Assembly (NCBI RefSeq): GCF_000025485.1
Contig: NC_013851.1
Span: forward strand, 115,001-179,000
DNA from: Allochromatium vinosum DSM 180
Lineage (GTDB): Bacteria > Pseudomonadota > Gammaproteobacteria > Chromatiales > Chromatiaceae
DNA: 64,000 nt
Direction of reading: 5' to 3'
Positions 1 to 11,302 of the stretch are shown here, one piece after another; within the stretch, counting starts at the first letter, position 1; the number at the start of each line of letters is the position of its first letter. Under the pieces are notes generated by a model that searched no databases, was not told where the DNA came from, and was given only the letters and a program-made list of their open reading frames with translations. The position numbers were made by a program, and so were the translations under genes.

Positions 1-2408
<2,408 letters not shown>

Positions 2409-2488
2409 ATAACACCCAAGTGCGTTACCCTTACGATCACTCACCGTTTCGCGGACCGTCGGACCACACACCCGGCGCTCCCACCCTT

Positions 2489-2606
2489 TCCCTGGCGGCC
2501 ATAGAGACTTGGAACCACCTGATCCCGTCCCGAACTCAGACGTGAAACAGGTCTTCGCCGATCCTAGTGTGGGGCCTCCCCATGCGAACCTAGGGCACCG
2601 CCAGGG
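2489..2606 (+). rRNA. rrf: 5S ribosomal RNA
   Basis: About 118 bases lying 80 bases after the 23S end, as expected for the distal part of an rRNA operon. The ends pair (CCCTGGCGG with CCGCCAGGG), and the internal CCGAACTCAGACGTGAAAC and GTGTGGGGCCTCCCCATGCGA blocks are typical of bacterial 5S. No tRNA is seen in the 23S-5S spacer or after 5S. Confidence 0.96.
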
Positions 2607-2618
2607 CCCTATTCCCTC

Positions 2619-2652
2619 AAAACCCCCTCCACCTAACCGTGGCGGGGGTTTT
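2619..2652 (+). terminator. rRNA operon terminator, probably bidirectional
   Basis: Perfect inverted repeat AAAACCCCC / GGGGGTTTT with an inner CCAC/GTGG extension, 13 bases after the 5S end. The A-run on one side and T-run on the other let it act on both strands. It would also stop the convergent PAP2 gene, whose stop codon is at 2685. Confidence 0.88.
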
Positions 2653-2684
2653 GGCTTTGCGCGTTTTCGATCTGTTCGCCAATC

Positions 2685-3212
2685 TCATATGAAGGCGGAG
2701 AGACTCGCATAAGCCAGCCCTAGACCAATCAACGTCGCCATCAGAACGTCACTGGGATAATGCAGCCCGAGAATGATGCGAGACAACGCAATCAGCGCTG
2801 TGAAAGGAACCAGTATCCAGGCCAGTACAGGAAAGTAGTAGATGGCGACACTCGAAAAGACGACAGCGTGGAGCGTGTGACCCGAAGGAAAGCTGTATTG
2901 GTCGAGTGGCGGGACGAGGGCCGTGATGTCGCTGGCATGATGGCAGGGACGAGACCGCCGAGTCACACCTTTGAGTGATTTGTAGAGCAGTAACGCAATA
3001 CCGCCGGTCGCCAGCATGTGCAGACTGGCTTGCAAACCCTTCAATCCATAGACGAGGGGCAGGGCAGCCATGAGGCTGTACCAGAACACCCCATCCCCCA
3101 GCCGGCTGATGAACGCGAAGGGGTATCGAATCCAGCGACGTTGCCCCGAACGGCTCCAGAGGCGACAGACGGATACTTCCAATTCATTCAGATGTCGTAG
3201 CCAGGCTTGCAT
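2685..3212 (-). CDS. PAP2-family membrane phosphatase
   Basis: 175-residue membrane protein of the type 2 phosphatidic acid phosphatase superfamily. The three-part active-site signature is visible: K-x6-RP (KGVTRRSRP, about residues 80-88), FPSGHT (about 108-113), and SR-x5-HYPSD (SRIILGLHYPSD, about 143-154). Hydrophobic segments surround these motifs. Family members remove phosphate from lipid phosphates such as phosphatidic acid, lysophosphatidic acid or undecaprenyl pyrophosphate; the substrate here cannot be read from sequence. The start overlaps the upstream glycosyltransferase gene by 29 bases and has a GGAG ribosome site, so it is the last gene of a four-gene lipid operon. That context favours phosphatidic acid to diacylglycerol. 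Confidence 0.9.
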   Translation of the reverse strand: MQAWLRHLNELEVSVCRLWSRSGQRRWIRYPFAFISRLGDGVFWYSLMAALPLVYGLKGLQASLHMLATGGIALLLYKSLKGVTRRSRPCHHASDITALVPPLDQYSFPSGHTLHAVVFSSVAIYYFPVLAWILVPFTALIALSRIILGLHYPSDVLMATLIGLGLAYASLSAFI

Positions 3213-4413
3213 GACAGGACTCCGCTTGACCTCGTTTTCTGTGGATCACGGCGAACAGGTGTTCTTCGACACGCCCCAGAACGCGCTCCCAGCCAATATC
3301 CAATGCGCGCTTCCTGGCTTCGAGTCCCATTCGTCGCAGTCGTTCCCGATCGCCGACGCACTCCAGACAGATGTCGATGAATGATTCCTGAGCATCGACC
3401 GGTACGGTCACGCCATTGACCCAAGGCTGGACGTTTGCGTGCGCCGCTGCATAGTCGAAGGCGATGACAGGCAGACCGCTAGCCATGGCCTCGGTGACGA
3501 CGTTGCCGAAGGTCTCGGTGAGACTCGGAAACAGGAAGAGATCGCCCGACGCATAGTGTGCGGCGAGCTCGTCGCCGACACGCGCGCCGGCGAAGATCAG
3601 ATCCGGGTGCTCCTGTTGCAGATGCGGGCGTTCGGGGCCATCACCGACCAGCACGAAACGTGCGTTCGGACACTGACGCTGAATGGCGCGAAACCCAGCG
3701 AGCGCCAGGGCGAGATTCTTCTCTGCGGCAATCCGACCTACATACAGGGCGACCAGATCGTCCTCCGCGCAGCCCCAGGAGCGGCGCAGTTCAGCGGAGC
3801 GCCGGTCGGGCGCGAACTGATCGACGTCCACTCCGCGCCCAAAGACATGGAGGTTCTCGAATCCTTCGGCGGCCAGACTGTCACGCAACTCGGCGGTCGG
3901 AACCAGCGTGGCATCAGAGCGATTGTGGAAGTGTCTCAGGGTCTCGGCGATCTGACGGGTCAGGGCTCCCAGTCCGTAATGCCGGCTATAGTGCTGGAAA
4001 TGCGTATGAAAACCGGTGATCGTCGGAATCTTGAGCGCTTGTGCCGCCGAGAGCGCGGCATGACCGAGCGGTCCCTGCGTGGCGATATAGACCAGATCGG
4101 CCGGGCGGCGGTGCCAGAGACGCCGCAGACGCCAGTAGACCGGAAGCCCGAACCTCAGACCTCGATAGCCGGGGATCGGCAGGCCCGGCACCAGATGCAG
4201 ATCGAGCCGATCGGATTGTTCGGGATGCCTCGGATCGGCCGGTTGCCGTGGCCGGATCAACTGAACGCCATGTCCGCGCGCGACCATGCCTTCGGCCAGA
4301 TGACGCATGGTGTTGGCCACGCCGTTGATCTCGGGGGGGTAGGTCTCGGTGACAATGGCGATTCTGAGCCGATCGCCTGTGGACTGAGCGGTGCTCCGCG
4401 TTTCACTGGACAT
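3184..4413 (-). CDS. GT4-family glycosyltransferase
   Basis: 409 residues, GT-B fold retaining glycosyltransferase of family 4. The N-terminal acceptor-side motif TETYPPEINGVANT lies near residues 22-35. The C-terminal donor domain has GRIAAEKN (about 226) and the EX7E-type element in SLTETFGNVVTEAMASG. It resembles bacterial enzymes that glycosylate diacylglycerol or phosphatidylinositol (SqdX/MgtA/PimB-like), but the sugar and acceptor cannot be assigned. It lies 3 bases after the OlsA-like gene and overlaps the PAP2 gene, so it is probably cotranscribed with ornithine-lipid genes. A plausible role is a glycolipid made from the PAP2 product; a role in envelope polysaccharide is also possible. 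Confidence 0.85.
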   Translation of the reverse strand: MSSETRSTAQSTGDRLRIAIVTETYPPEINGVANTMRHLAEGMVARGHGVQLIRPRQPADPRHPEQSDRLDLHLVPGLPIPGYRGLRFGLPVYWRLRRLWHRRPADLVYIATQGPLGHAALSAAQALKIPTITGFHTHFQHYSRHYGLGALTRQIAETLRHFHNRSDATLVPTAELRDSLAAEGFENLHVFGRGVDVDQFAPDRRSAELRRSWGCAEDDLVALYVGRIAAEKNLALALAGFRAIQRQCPNARFVLVGDGPERPHLQQEHPDLIFAGARVGDELAAHYASGDLFLFPSLTETFGNVVTEAMASGLPVIAFDYAAAHANVQPWVNGVTVPVDAQESFIDICLECVGDRERLRRMGLEARKRALDIGWERVLGRVEEHLFAVIHRKRGQAESCHASLATTSE

Positions 4414-4416
4414 GAT

Positions 4417-5250
4417 TCATACGGCTCCAGGCTCCAGCCAGCAGGGGCTTGCATCCTCGTCGCGCACGGATACAGCCACGTCTCTGGTGGTCATGACGGG
4501 CGCGGTCTCCGAGACGTCGAGCGTTTCGAGGATGGCCGCGCGGGCGCGCTCGGCGAGTGCACGGCGTGATTCCCCTTCCAGAGCCTGCATGGACGGCAGA
4601 AAATGGATACAGGCGATCAGACCCGGATGCCGGACGAGTCGGCTGAGATTGGCGATCAGACTGTCGTCGCCGATATAGGGCACGGACTGATCGAGGGCGA
4701 GGGTATCGCGACGCCGGTAACGGATAGCGACCGGCTGTACGCGAACCTCGGGATGCTGGGCGATGGCGAAGAGTCGCGGATGGAAACGCCCCAGCGTCCG
4801 GCCATCCGTTGTGGTGCCTTCGGGAAAGATCATGACCGTGCGCTCCGAGGCCAGATCCGCCAGGAGTCGATGGATCACGGATTCCGCCTGATGCGCACCG
4901 CGCTCGATGAAGCGAGTACCCGCAAAGCCGGCCAGCCAGCCGATCAGCGGCCAGCGCCGGACGTCCGACTTGGCCAGAAACCCGATCTCACCCTGAGCGC
5001 CCAGAATGGGGATGTCGAGCCAGGAGACATGGTTGCCGACCAGCAGACAGCCTGCTTCCAACCGGCCCTCGATCCTGACCTCGACCTCCAGGGCGCGTAC
5101 CAGCCGCCCATGCCACCAGCGTACGGCGCGCGGCAGCCAGCCAGGTTGCCGTCGTGCGCGACCCTGGAACACGGCATAGAGGCCGACCAGCGTTCCGGTC
5201 GCCAGATGCTCGCCGACCCGCCAGCTTCTCCAGAGTGTTCGCGTGATCAT
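4417..5250 (-). CDS. olsA: 1-acylglycerol-3-phosphate-type acyltransferase, OlsA-like
   Basis: 277 residues, PlsC/LPLAT family. The catalytic NHxxxxD box (NHVSWLD) and the FPEGTT substrate box are both present, spaced as usual. Next to an OlsB-like gene, the likely reaction is O-acylation of lyso-ornithine lipid to ornithine lipid; PlsC activity on lysophosphatidic acid is the alternative. The ATG at 5250 is preferred because GAGG lies just upstream. A TTG at 5280 would overlap the olsB stop codon (TTGA) and give 287 residues but has no visible ribosome site. The gene is the second of the olsB-olsA-GT4-PAP2 operon. Confidence 0.8.
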   Translation of the reverse strand: MITRTLWRSWRVGEHLATGTLVGLYAVFQGRARRQPGWLPRAVRWWHGRLVRALEVEVRIEGRLEAGCLLVGNHVSWLDIPILGAQGEIGFLAKSDVRRWPLIGWLAGFAGTRFIERGAHQAESVIHRLLADLASERTVMIFPEGTTTDGRTLGRFHPRLFAIAQHPEVRVQPVAIRYRRRDTLALDQSVPYIGDDSLIANLSRLVRHPGLIACIHFLPSMQALEGESRRALAERARAAILETLDVSETAPVMTTRDVAVSVRDEDASPCWLEPGAV

Positions 5251-5276
5251 GATCCTCGAGCGTCGTTCAGCCTGAC

Positions 5277-6038
5277 TCAAAGACCGTGCCTGTCGAGGAA
5301 GTGGCGTGAGTACGCCGGACTCATGGCGTCGATGTCGAGCAGCATCAGCACGTCCGCTACGCCGAAATCCGGGTCACGACAGGGTTCACCGCACGCCTTG
5401 GCGCCCAAGCGGACGTAGGCGCGCAGCAACGGCGGCAGCGGCGCGTCCAGGACGTCGTCATCGACCTGGGTCGTGAGCAGCGGAGCGCGCGGTGTGATGC
5501 GTCGATCCTCGGGCGCCAATGCCTGACGGCGCAGTCGGTTCATGATGGCGGCGGCCTGGATGTCGTCCTCGCCGAGCGGGACGCTGGCACAGCCGAACAG
5601 ATAGTCGAAGCCGTTGAGCTGGACGAATCCGGCCAGCCCCGACCAGAGCACGGCGATCGCCGGTCCCTGTCTGAACTCGGGCGCGATGCAGGTGCGGCCG
5701 ACCTCCAGCAGGCGTCCGTCGAGCCGTTTGATGGCGTCCAGCTCGAACTCGCTCTCTGAATAGAAGCCACCGATGCGCGCGGCGCTCGCGTCGGTCAGCA
5801 GACGAGTGCAACCAACGACACGTCCAGTGCGCGAATCGCGAACCAGGAGGTGCTGACAATGGTCGTCGAACGTATCGTGATCGTAGCCGGGCTCACCCTT
5901 GAGCCGTGCGCCCATCTCCTCGCCGAAGACCTGATAGCGCAGTGCCTGCGCCTCGCGGACCTCGGATTCGGACGTTGCGATCTCGACATAGAGACGCTCG
6001 CCGCGCTTGGCGAGCGACGCGGAAGCCGAAGCGACCAT
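5277..6038 (-). CDS. olsB: Ornithine-acyl-ACP N-acyltransferase (OlsB)
   Basis: 253 residues, GNAT-like fold of the OlsB/autoinducer-synthase group. Visible features typical of OlsB are the N-terminal EAQALRYQVFGEEMGA segment, YDHDTFDDHCQHLLV, and LLEVGRTCIAPEFRQG, where the acyl-ACP pocket lies. Family enzymes transfer a 3-hydroxyacyl chain from ACP to the alpha-amino group of ornithine, the first step to phosphorus-free ornithine lipids. The ATG has a GAGGG site six bases upstream. It is the first gene of the minus-strand lipid operon. Ornithine lipids often increase under phosphate limitation, but no convincing full Pho box was found upstream. Confidence 0.85.
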   Translation of the reverse strand: MVASASASLAKRGERLYVEIATSESEVREAQALRYQVFGEEMGARLKGEPGYDHDTFDDHCQHLLVRDSRTGRVVGCTRLLTDASAARIGGFYSESEFELDAIKRLDGRLLEVGRTCIAPEFRQGPAIAVLWSGLAGFVQLNGFDYLFGCASVPLGEDDIQAAAIMNRLRRQALAPEDRRITPRAPLLTTQVDDDVLDAPLPPLLRAYVRLGAKACGEPCRDPDFGVADVLMLLDIDAMSPAYSRHFLDRHGL

Positions 6039-6141
6039 CGAATGCCCTCACAGGTGAAGAATGCCTGGAGGGTTATCTTAGGCGGCGAGTGTTGCGGCCT
6101 GATGTGGGGCGGATGACAGCTCGGTGAAGGCGGCTGCGCGT

Positions 6142-6798
6142 TCAGGCCCGCAGCGACAGGATCGGCCAGCCGCGTGTCTCGGCTGTGGCGCGCAACTGGG
6201 CGTCCGGGTTGACGGCGATCGGGCGCTCGACCCGCTCCAGCAGCGGCAGATCGTTGTGCGAGTCGCTGTAGAAGCAACTGCCCGCCAGATCCAGCCCCTG
6301 CTCGGCGAGCCAGTGTTCGAGCCGCTCGACCTTGCCTTCGCGAAAGGAGGGCACGCCCTCGACCTCGCCGGTATAGACGCCGTCACGCTCGGCGGGCAGG
6401 GTCGCGATCAGGTGCGGTACGCCGAAGCGTTCGGCGATGGGCGCGGTGACGAAGGCGTTGGTCGCGGTGATGATGAGCAGGGTATCGCCAGCGGACTGGT
6501 GCCGTTCGACGAGTGCGCGTGCCGCCGGGGTCATGATCGGCTCGATCTGCTCTTCGAGGAAGCGCGCGCGCAATGCCTCTAGGCGCTCACGCGGGTGCTC
6601 GCGCAACGGACGCAGTGAGAAACGCAGGAACTCCTGGATATCCAGGGTACCGTCCTGATATTCGCGGTAGAATCGCTCGTTCTCGCGCGCGTACTCCGCA
6701 CTGTCCACCAGTCCATGCCGGGCGAGATAGCAGCCCCAGAGATAGTCCGAGTCACCGTCCAGGAGTGTGTTGTCGAGATCGAAGATAGCGAGTGGCAC
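6142..6798 (-). CDS. HAD-IB family phosphatase, SerB-like
   Basis: 218 residues from the chosen GTG start. HAD motif I is FDLDNTLLDGDSD right at the N-terminus, motif II is in LLIITAT, and the C-terminal motif SDSHNDLPLL supplies the metal-binding aspartates. The cap insertion matches the IB subfamily of phosphoserine phosphatase-like enzymes. Substrates in this group include phosphoserine, histidinol phosphate and lipid phosphates, so no precise substrate is named. The open frame extends upstream to 6891, but the extra 31 residues precede motif I without family similarity, and GGAA lies about 8 bases before the GTG at 6798. It is divergent from rppH. Confidence 0.8.
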   Translation of the reverse strand: MPLAIFDLDNTLLDGDSDYLWGCYLARHGLVDSAEYARENERFYREYQDGTLDIQEFLRFSLRPLREHPRERLEALRARFLEEQIEPIMTPAARALVERHQSAGDTLLIITATNAFVTAPIAERFGVPHLIATLPAERDGVYTGEVEGVPSFREGKVERLEHWLAEQGLDLAGSCFYSDSHNDLPLLERVERPIAVNPDAQLRATAETRGWPILSLRA

Positions 6799-7002
6799 GC
6801 GCTTGATTCCAGTCTGAAAGATTGAAGGGAAGTCTGGCGCGGATCTTGCGCCTGTGAGTGCGATACTCCGGGATCGGCGCGCAGGTTTCAAGTGCGTACA
6901 ACCAAGCTCTTGATTGGAAATCGCTTATACATGCGCCGGCTTGCCGGAAACGACTGCTCTATGGAAGAATGAGCCAGCGACCAGCCAGGGAGAGACCCAT
7001 CC

Positions 7003-7551
7003 TTGATCGACCACGACGGCTTCAGACCCAATGTCGGCATCATCCTGAGCAATCGGGACCGTCGCCTATTCTGGGGGCGCCGCGTCGGCCAGAATGCCTG
7101 GCAGTTTCCACAAGGTGGGATCAACCCCGACGAGACGCCCGAGCAGGCCATGTTCCGCGAACTGGAGGAGGAGGTCGGGCTCTGTGAGCAGCAGGTCACG
7201 ATCCTGGGCAGCACACGCGGTTGGCTGCGTTATCACCTTCCTAAGCGTTACATCCGGCACCGTTACTGCGGGCCGGGTCCGATCTGCATTGGCCAGAAAC
7301 AGGTCTGGTTCATGCTGCGGGTCAATTGCGGCGAAGAAGCCTTCTGCCTCGATCGCACCGACAAACCCGAGTTCGACGCCTGGCGTTGGGTCAGATATTG
7401 GCAGCCGCTCTACGAAGTCGTGTATTTCAAGCGCCATGTCTATCAGCAGGCGCTCGAAGAGCTGGCGCCGACCCTCTATCCGGAAGGCGTGCCGGATCGC
7501 CGGCATGTCTATGCCAGCCCCTCCAGGTTGCTGCGCCAGGGATATCCATGA
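7003..7551 (+). CDS. rppH: RNA pyrophosphohydrolase RppH
   Basis: 182-residue Nudix hydrolase that removes pyrophosphate from the 5' end of mRNAs and so triggers RNase E decay. The opening [15 protein letters not shown] is characteristic of RppH. The Nudix box is complete ([23 protein letters not shown], about residues 38-60), followed by the conserved [13 protein letters not shown] and GQKQVWF segments. The start is TTG, preceded by AGGGAGAG; no ATG gives the conserved N-terminus. The next gene is ptsP, the usual gammaproteobacterial arrangement. Confidence 0.95.
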   Translation: MIDHDGFRPNVGIILSNRDRRLFWGRRVGQNAWQFPQGGINPDETPEQAMFRELEEEVGLCEQQVTILGSTRGWLRYHLPKRYIRHRYCGPGPICIGQKQVWFMLRVNCGEEAFCLDRTDKPEFDAWRWVRYWQPLYEVVYFKRHVYQQALEELAPTLYPEGVPDRRHVYASPSRLLRQGYP

Positions 7552-7595
7552 ACGCCTTGCGCCGTGCCAGGGCTGAGACAGTGGCCTAGATCCGC

Positions 7596-9920
7596 ATGCA
7601 GTCAGGCACCCATTCGTCCGCGATCCCATCCGCCCCAGGTCTGCTCAACTCGCCCAGCATGCTCGAATCACTCAGGCGCATCGTTCAGGAGGTCAACAAT
7701 GCCCGCGATCTCGAGCAGGCGCTCTCCATCATCGTCCAGCGCGTCAAGCAGGCCGTCGGAGCGGACGTCTGCTCAGTCTATCTCAACGACTACGACAACC
7801 ATCGTCACGTCCTGCAGGCCACAGAGGGGTTGCGCAAGGACGCCGTGGGGCGTGTGCGGCTCGAACTCGGACGCGGGCTGATCGGACTGGTGAGCGAGCG
7901 TGCCGAGCCGATCAACCTCGACGACGCGGCCAATCATCCGCGCTACGAGTGCATCATCGACACCGGCGAGGAGCGTTATCACGGCTTTCTCGGTGCGCCC
8001 ATCATCCAGAACCGTAAGGTGCTCGGTGTCCTGGTGCTGCGTCAGCGCCGGCGGCGTCATTTCGGCGAGGACGAAGTGACCTTCGTGATGACCCTGGCCT
8101 CGCAACTGGCCGGGGCCATCACCTTTGCCCGCACCAGTGGCGAGCTGGCGCGCTTGCAGGACGACGGCATCCCGCAGCGCTTCCTGCCGGGGCTGGCCGC
8201 CTCGCCGGGTATCGGTCTCGGGCAGGCGGTTGTGGTCTATCCGCCCGCCGACCTGGATGCCGTGCCCGATCGCCGCCCTGAGGATCTGGAGGCCGAGGCC
8301 GAGGAGTTCCGCCGCGCCGTGCGCGAGGTCGCCGAGGATCTCGACCGCTTCGCCAGCCGCACGCAGGTCCATCTGCGCGTCGAGGACATGGCCCTGTTCG
8401 ACGCCTGGCGGCTGATGCTGGAGAGCGACACCCTGATCGATGGCACCCTGTCGCGGATTCGCGCCGGCAACTGGGCGCCCGGCGCGCTGCGCGAGACCAT
8501 CGCCGAACATGCGCGGGTGTTCGACGCCATGGACGACGCCTATCTGCGCGAACGGGCCACGGACGTGCGCGATCTGGGGCGCTGCATCCTGATGCACTTG
8601 CAGAACCGGGCCAGTGCGCCGATTCAGTATCCGCCGTGCACGATTCTGGTGGGCGATGAGATCAGCGCCATGCAGATCGCCGACGTGCCGCGCGAGAAGC
8701 TGGCCGGCGTCGTCTCGACCTCGGGTTCCGGGTCGTCCCATGTGGGAATTCTGGCGCGTGGGATGGGCGTCCCGGCAGCCATGGGTGTATCGGATCTGCC
8801 GGTGGGGCGCGTCGAGGGCCGCGAGATGGTGGTCGACGGCTATCGCGGGCGTGTCTATGTCTCGCCTGGGCCGGCCGTGCGTTCGGAGTACCAGCGTCTG
8901 GCCGATGATGACGCGGCCCTGACCAGCGAGCTGCAAGCCCTGAGCCATCTGCCGGCCGAGACCACCGACGGCTATGTGATTCCGCTCTATCTCAACACCG
9001 GTCTGGTGTCCGAGAGCCGTCCGCTCGGCATCGAGGAATCGGCCGGCGTCGGTCTCTACCGCACTGAGCTGCCCTTCATCGTGCGCGACAGCTTTCCGAG
9101 CGAGGCGGCGCAGATGGCCAACTATCGGCATGTACTGGAGCTGTTCGCGCCACGTCCGGTGACGATCCGCACGCTCGACATCGGCGGTGACAAGCCGTTG
9201 CCGTACTTTCCGATGCAGGAGGCCAATCCCTTCCTGGGCTGGCGTGGCATCCGCATCACGCTCGACCATCCCGAGATCTTCCTGAGCCAGGTGCGCGCGG
9301 TGCTGCGCGCGTCCATCGGACTCGACAACCTGCAACTGCTGCTGCCCATGGTCAGCACCGTCGGCGAGGTCGACGATGCCTTGCTCCTGATCCAGCGTGC
9401 GCACAACGAGCTGCTGGAGGAAGGCTATCAGGTGCGGATGCCGCCGGTCGGCGTCATGATCGAGGTGCCGGCGGCCGTCTATCAGGCCGAGGCCCTGGCG
9501 CGCCGGGTCGATTTCCTGTCGGTGGGGACGAACGATCTCACGCAATATCTACTGGCCGTCGATCGCAACAATCCGCATGTGGCCAAGCTCTACAACGAAT
9601 ATCACCCGGCGGTGCTGCGCGCGCTGCTCCAGATCCTGACCGGGGCGCGACTCCACGGCAAGGAGGTCAGCGTCTGCGGCGAGATGGCCGGCGACCCGCT
9701 GGCGACCTTCCTGCTGCTGGGGATGGGGGTGCACAGCCTCAGCATGGGAGCCGGCAGTCTGCTGCGGGTCAAGAAGGTCATCCGCAGCATCAGCCGAGCG
9801 CGGGCGCGCGAGGTGCTCAAGGTCGCCCTGCAATGCGAGGATGCCGGCTCGGTGCGCCGACTGCTGCTCGACGCGCTGGAGACCGTCGGTCTGGGCGGTC
9901 TGGTGCGACCGGGCCGTTAG
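7596..9920 (+). CDS. ptsP: PEP-protein phosphotransferase PtsP (nitrogen PTS enzyme I)
   Basis: 774 residues: an N-terminal GAF sensor domain (about 40-185), then the enzyme I phosphotransferase core. The phospho-histidine loop reads SGSGSSHVGILARGMG. The C-terminal PEP-binding barrel has SVGTNDLTQYLLAVDRNN and the catalytic cysteine motif CGEMAGDP. It passes phosphate from PEP to NPr in the regulatory PTS branch. The ATG at 7659 (MLESLRRIVQEV) aligns better with E. coli PtsP, so the first 21 residues may be untranslated; neither start has a good ribosome site. Its stop overlaps the stop of convergent glcD by four bases. Confidence 0.95.
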   Translation: MQSGTHSSAIPSAPGLLNSPSMLESLRRIVQEVNNARDLEQALSIIVQRVKQAVGADVCSVYLNDYDNHRHVLQATEGLRKDAVGRVRLELGRGLIGLVSERAEPINLDDAANHPRYECIIDTGEERYHGFLGAPIIQNRKVLGVLVLRQRRRRHFGEDEVTFVMTLASQLAGAITFARTSGELARLQDDGIPQRFLPGLAASPGIGLGQAVVVYPPADLDAVPDRRPEDLEAEAEEFRRAVREVAEDLDRFASRTQVHLRVEDMALFDAWRLMLESDTLIDGTLSRIRAGNWAPGALRETIAEHARVFDAMDDAYLRERATDVRDLGRCILMHLQNRASAPIQYPPCTILVGDEISAMQIADVPREKLAGVVSTSGSGSSHVGILARGMGVPAAMGVSDLPVGRVEGREMVVDGYRGRVYVSPGPAVRSEYQRLADDDAALTSELQALSHLPAETTDGYVIPLYLNTGLVSESRPLGIEESAGVGLYRTELPFIVRDSFPSEAAQMANYRHVLELFAPRPVTIRTLDIGGDKPLPYFPMQEANPFLGWRGIRITLDHPEIFLSQVRAVLRASIGLDNLQLLLPMVSTVGEVDDALLLIQRAHNELLEEGYQVRMPPVGVMIEVPAAVYQAEALARRVDFLSVGTNDLTQYLLAVDRNNPHVAKLYNEYHPAVLRALLQILTGARLHGKEVSVCGEMAGDPLATFLLLGMGVHSLSMGAGSLLRVKKVIRSISRARAREVLKVALQCEDAGSVRRLLLDALETVGLGGLVRPGR

Positions 9921-11302
9921 CCGGGCAGCGATTTGCCGGGATTGAGGATGCCCGCCGGGTCGAACTGTGCCTTGATGGCGTGCATGAGCCGCAGCGCGAC
10001 CGGGTCGAGTTCACGGTCGACGAAATCGCGCTTTTCCAGTCCCACGCCGTGCTCGCCCGAGAGCGTCCCGCCCAGTCGCAGAACCAGGGCGAAGACCGCG
10101 TCCAGACAGTGCGCCGCGCGCGCGACCTCTTCGGCGTCGTCCGGATCGATCAGCAGATTGACATGGATGTTGCCGTTGCCGGCATGGCCGAAATTGACGA
10201 TCCGGATGCCGGTCTCGCGGGCGAGCTGCTCCAGTCCATCGATGAACGCGCCCATGTGCGAGACAGGCACCACCACGTCCTCGTTGATCTTCTTCGGCGC
10301 GATGTGACGCAGGGCCGGGGAGAGCGCCTTGCGCGTCTTCCAGAGCGCGGCGACCTCATCCGCCGTTTCGGCGAGCCGCAGTTCCAGCAGACCGGCGACA
10401 CGCGCCGCCTCACCGACCGCGCGCTGCGCTTCCTGGATACAGGCCGCCGGTCCATCGACCTCGATCATCAGCAATGCCCCGGCCCCGTCCGGCAGGTCGA
10501 GTTCGGAATAGCGGCTGACCATCTCGATCGCCGAGCCGTCCATGATCTCCAGCGCGCAGGGCGTGACCGGCTGGGCCATGATGGCCGAGACGGCGAGCGC
10601 GGCGCTGTGGATGTCGGCATAGGTCGCGCGCAGGGTGCGCTTGGCCTCGGGGAGCGGGGTGAGTTTGAGCGTGGCCTCGGTGACGAGCGCGAGCGTGCCC
10701 TCTGAGCCGATGATGAGCCGCGTCAGGTCGTAGCCGACCACGCCCTTGGTGGTGAGCACTCCGGTATGGAAGACCTCGCCCGTGCCGCTCACCGCGCGCA
10801 GACCCAGCGTGTTCTCGCGCGGCGTGCCGTACTTGACCGCGCGCGGACCGGCCGAGTTGTAGGCCAGATTGCCGCCGATGGTGCAGGTGGGCGCACTGGT
10901 CGGGTCAGGCGGCCAGAAAAAGCCCTCAGCCGCGATGGCCTGCTGCAACCGCGCGTTGGTCACGCCAGGCTCGACCACCGCCAGCCGGTCGCCGGGTTCG
11001 ATGCGCTTTATTTGATCCATGCGTTCGAACGAGAGCACGACGCCGCCGCGATCGGGCACCGTCGCCCCCGTGGTGCCCGTGCCGAGGCCGCGGGCGATCA
11101 GCGGCAGCCCGGCCTCGGCGCAGAGCCGGACCAGGGCGGCGATCTGATCCTCGTCGCGTGCGAAGACGACCGCCTGGGGCAGCGCCTGACGGCGGCTGTT
11201 GTCATAGCCGTAGGGCCAGCAGTCGGCCGGATCGGTCAGCAGGGCGCCGGAGCCGGCGATTCGCGCCAGTTCGGCGCGCAGTCCAGCGGTGAGTTCAGGC
11301 AT
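9917..11302 (-). CDS. glcD: FAD-linked oxidase, glycolate oxidase subunit GlcD type
   Basis: 461 residues, vanillyl-alcohol-oxidase fold. The FAD-binding region includes LIARGLGTGTTGATVP and GGNLAYNSAGPRAVKYGTPRENTLGL. The C-terminal cap includes NFGHAGNGNIHVNLL and GGTLSGEHGVGLEKRDFV, typical of GlcD and D-lactate dehydrogenases. Glycolate oxidase (GlcDEF) turns glycolate into glyoxylate; glcE and glcF lie about 39 kb away at 50.3-52.7 kb. The ATG at 11302 was chosen because the family N-terminus begins there; the frame is open further upstream. It overlaps the dolP stop by 8 bases, suggesting translational coupling. D-lactate dehydrogenase remains possible. Confidence 0.85.
   Translation of the reverse strand: MPELTAGLRAELARIAGSGALLTDPADCWPYGYDNSRRQALPQAVVFARDEDQIAALVRLCAEAGLPLIARGLGTGTTGATVPDRGGVVLSFERMDQIKRIEPGDRLAVVEPGVTNARLQQAIAAEGFFWPPDPTSAPTCTIGGNLAYNSAGPRAVKYGTPRENTLGLRAVSGTGEVFHTGVLTTKGVVGYDLTRLIIGSEGTLALVTEATLKLTPLPEAKRTLRATYADIHSAALAVSAIMAQPVTPCALEIMDGSAIEMVSRYSELDLPDGAGALLMIEVDGPAACIQEAQRAVGEAARVAGLLELRLAETADEVAALWKTRKALSPALRHIAPKKINEDVVVPVSHMGAFIDGLEQLARETGIRIVNFGHAGNGNIHVNLLIDPDDAEEVARAAHCLDAVFALVLRLGGTLSGEHGVGLEKRDFVDRELDPVALRLMHAIKAQFDPAGILNPGKSLPG

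Noticed and set aside
6102-6119. Possible Pho box upstream of olsB (CTGTCAT half-site on the minus strand)
   Set aside because: Only one half-site is perfect; the second matches at four of seven positions, and the distance to the TAAGAT -10 candidate (6075-6080) does not fit. Too weak to list, though phosphate control remains plausible from gene content.
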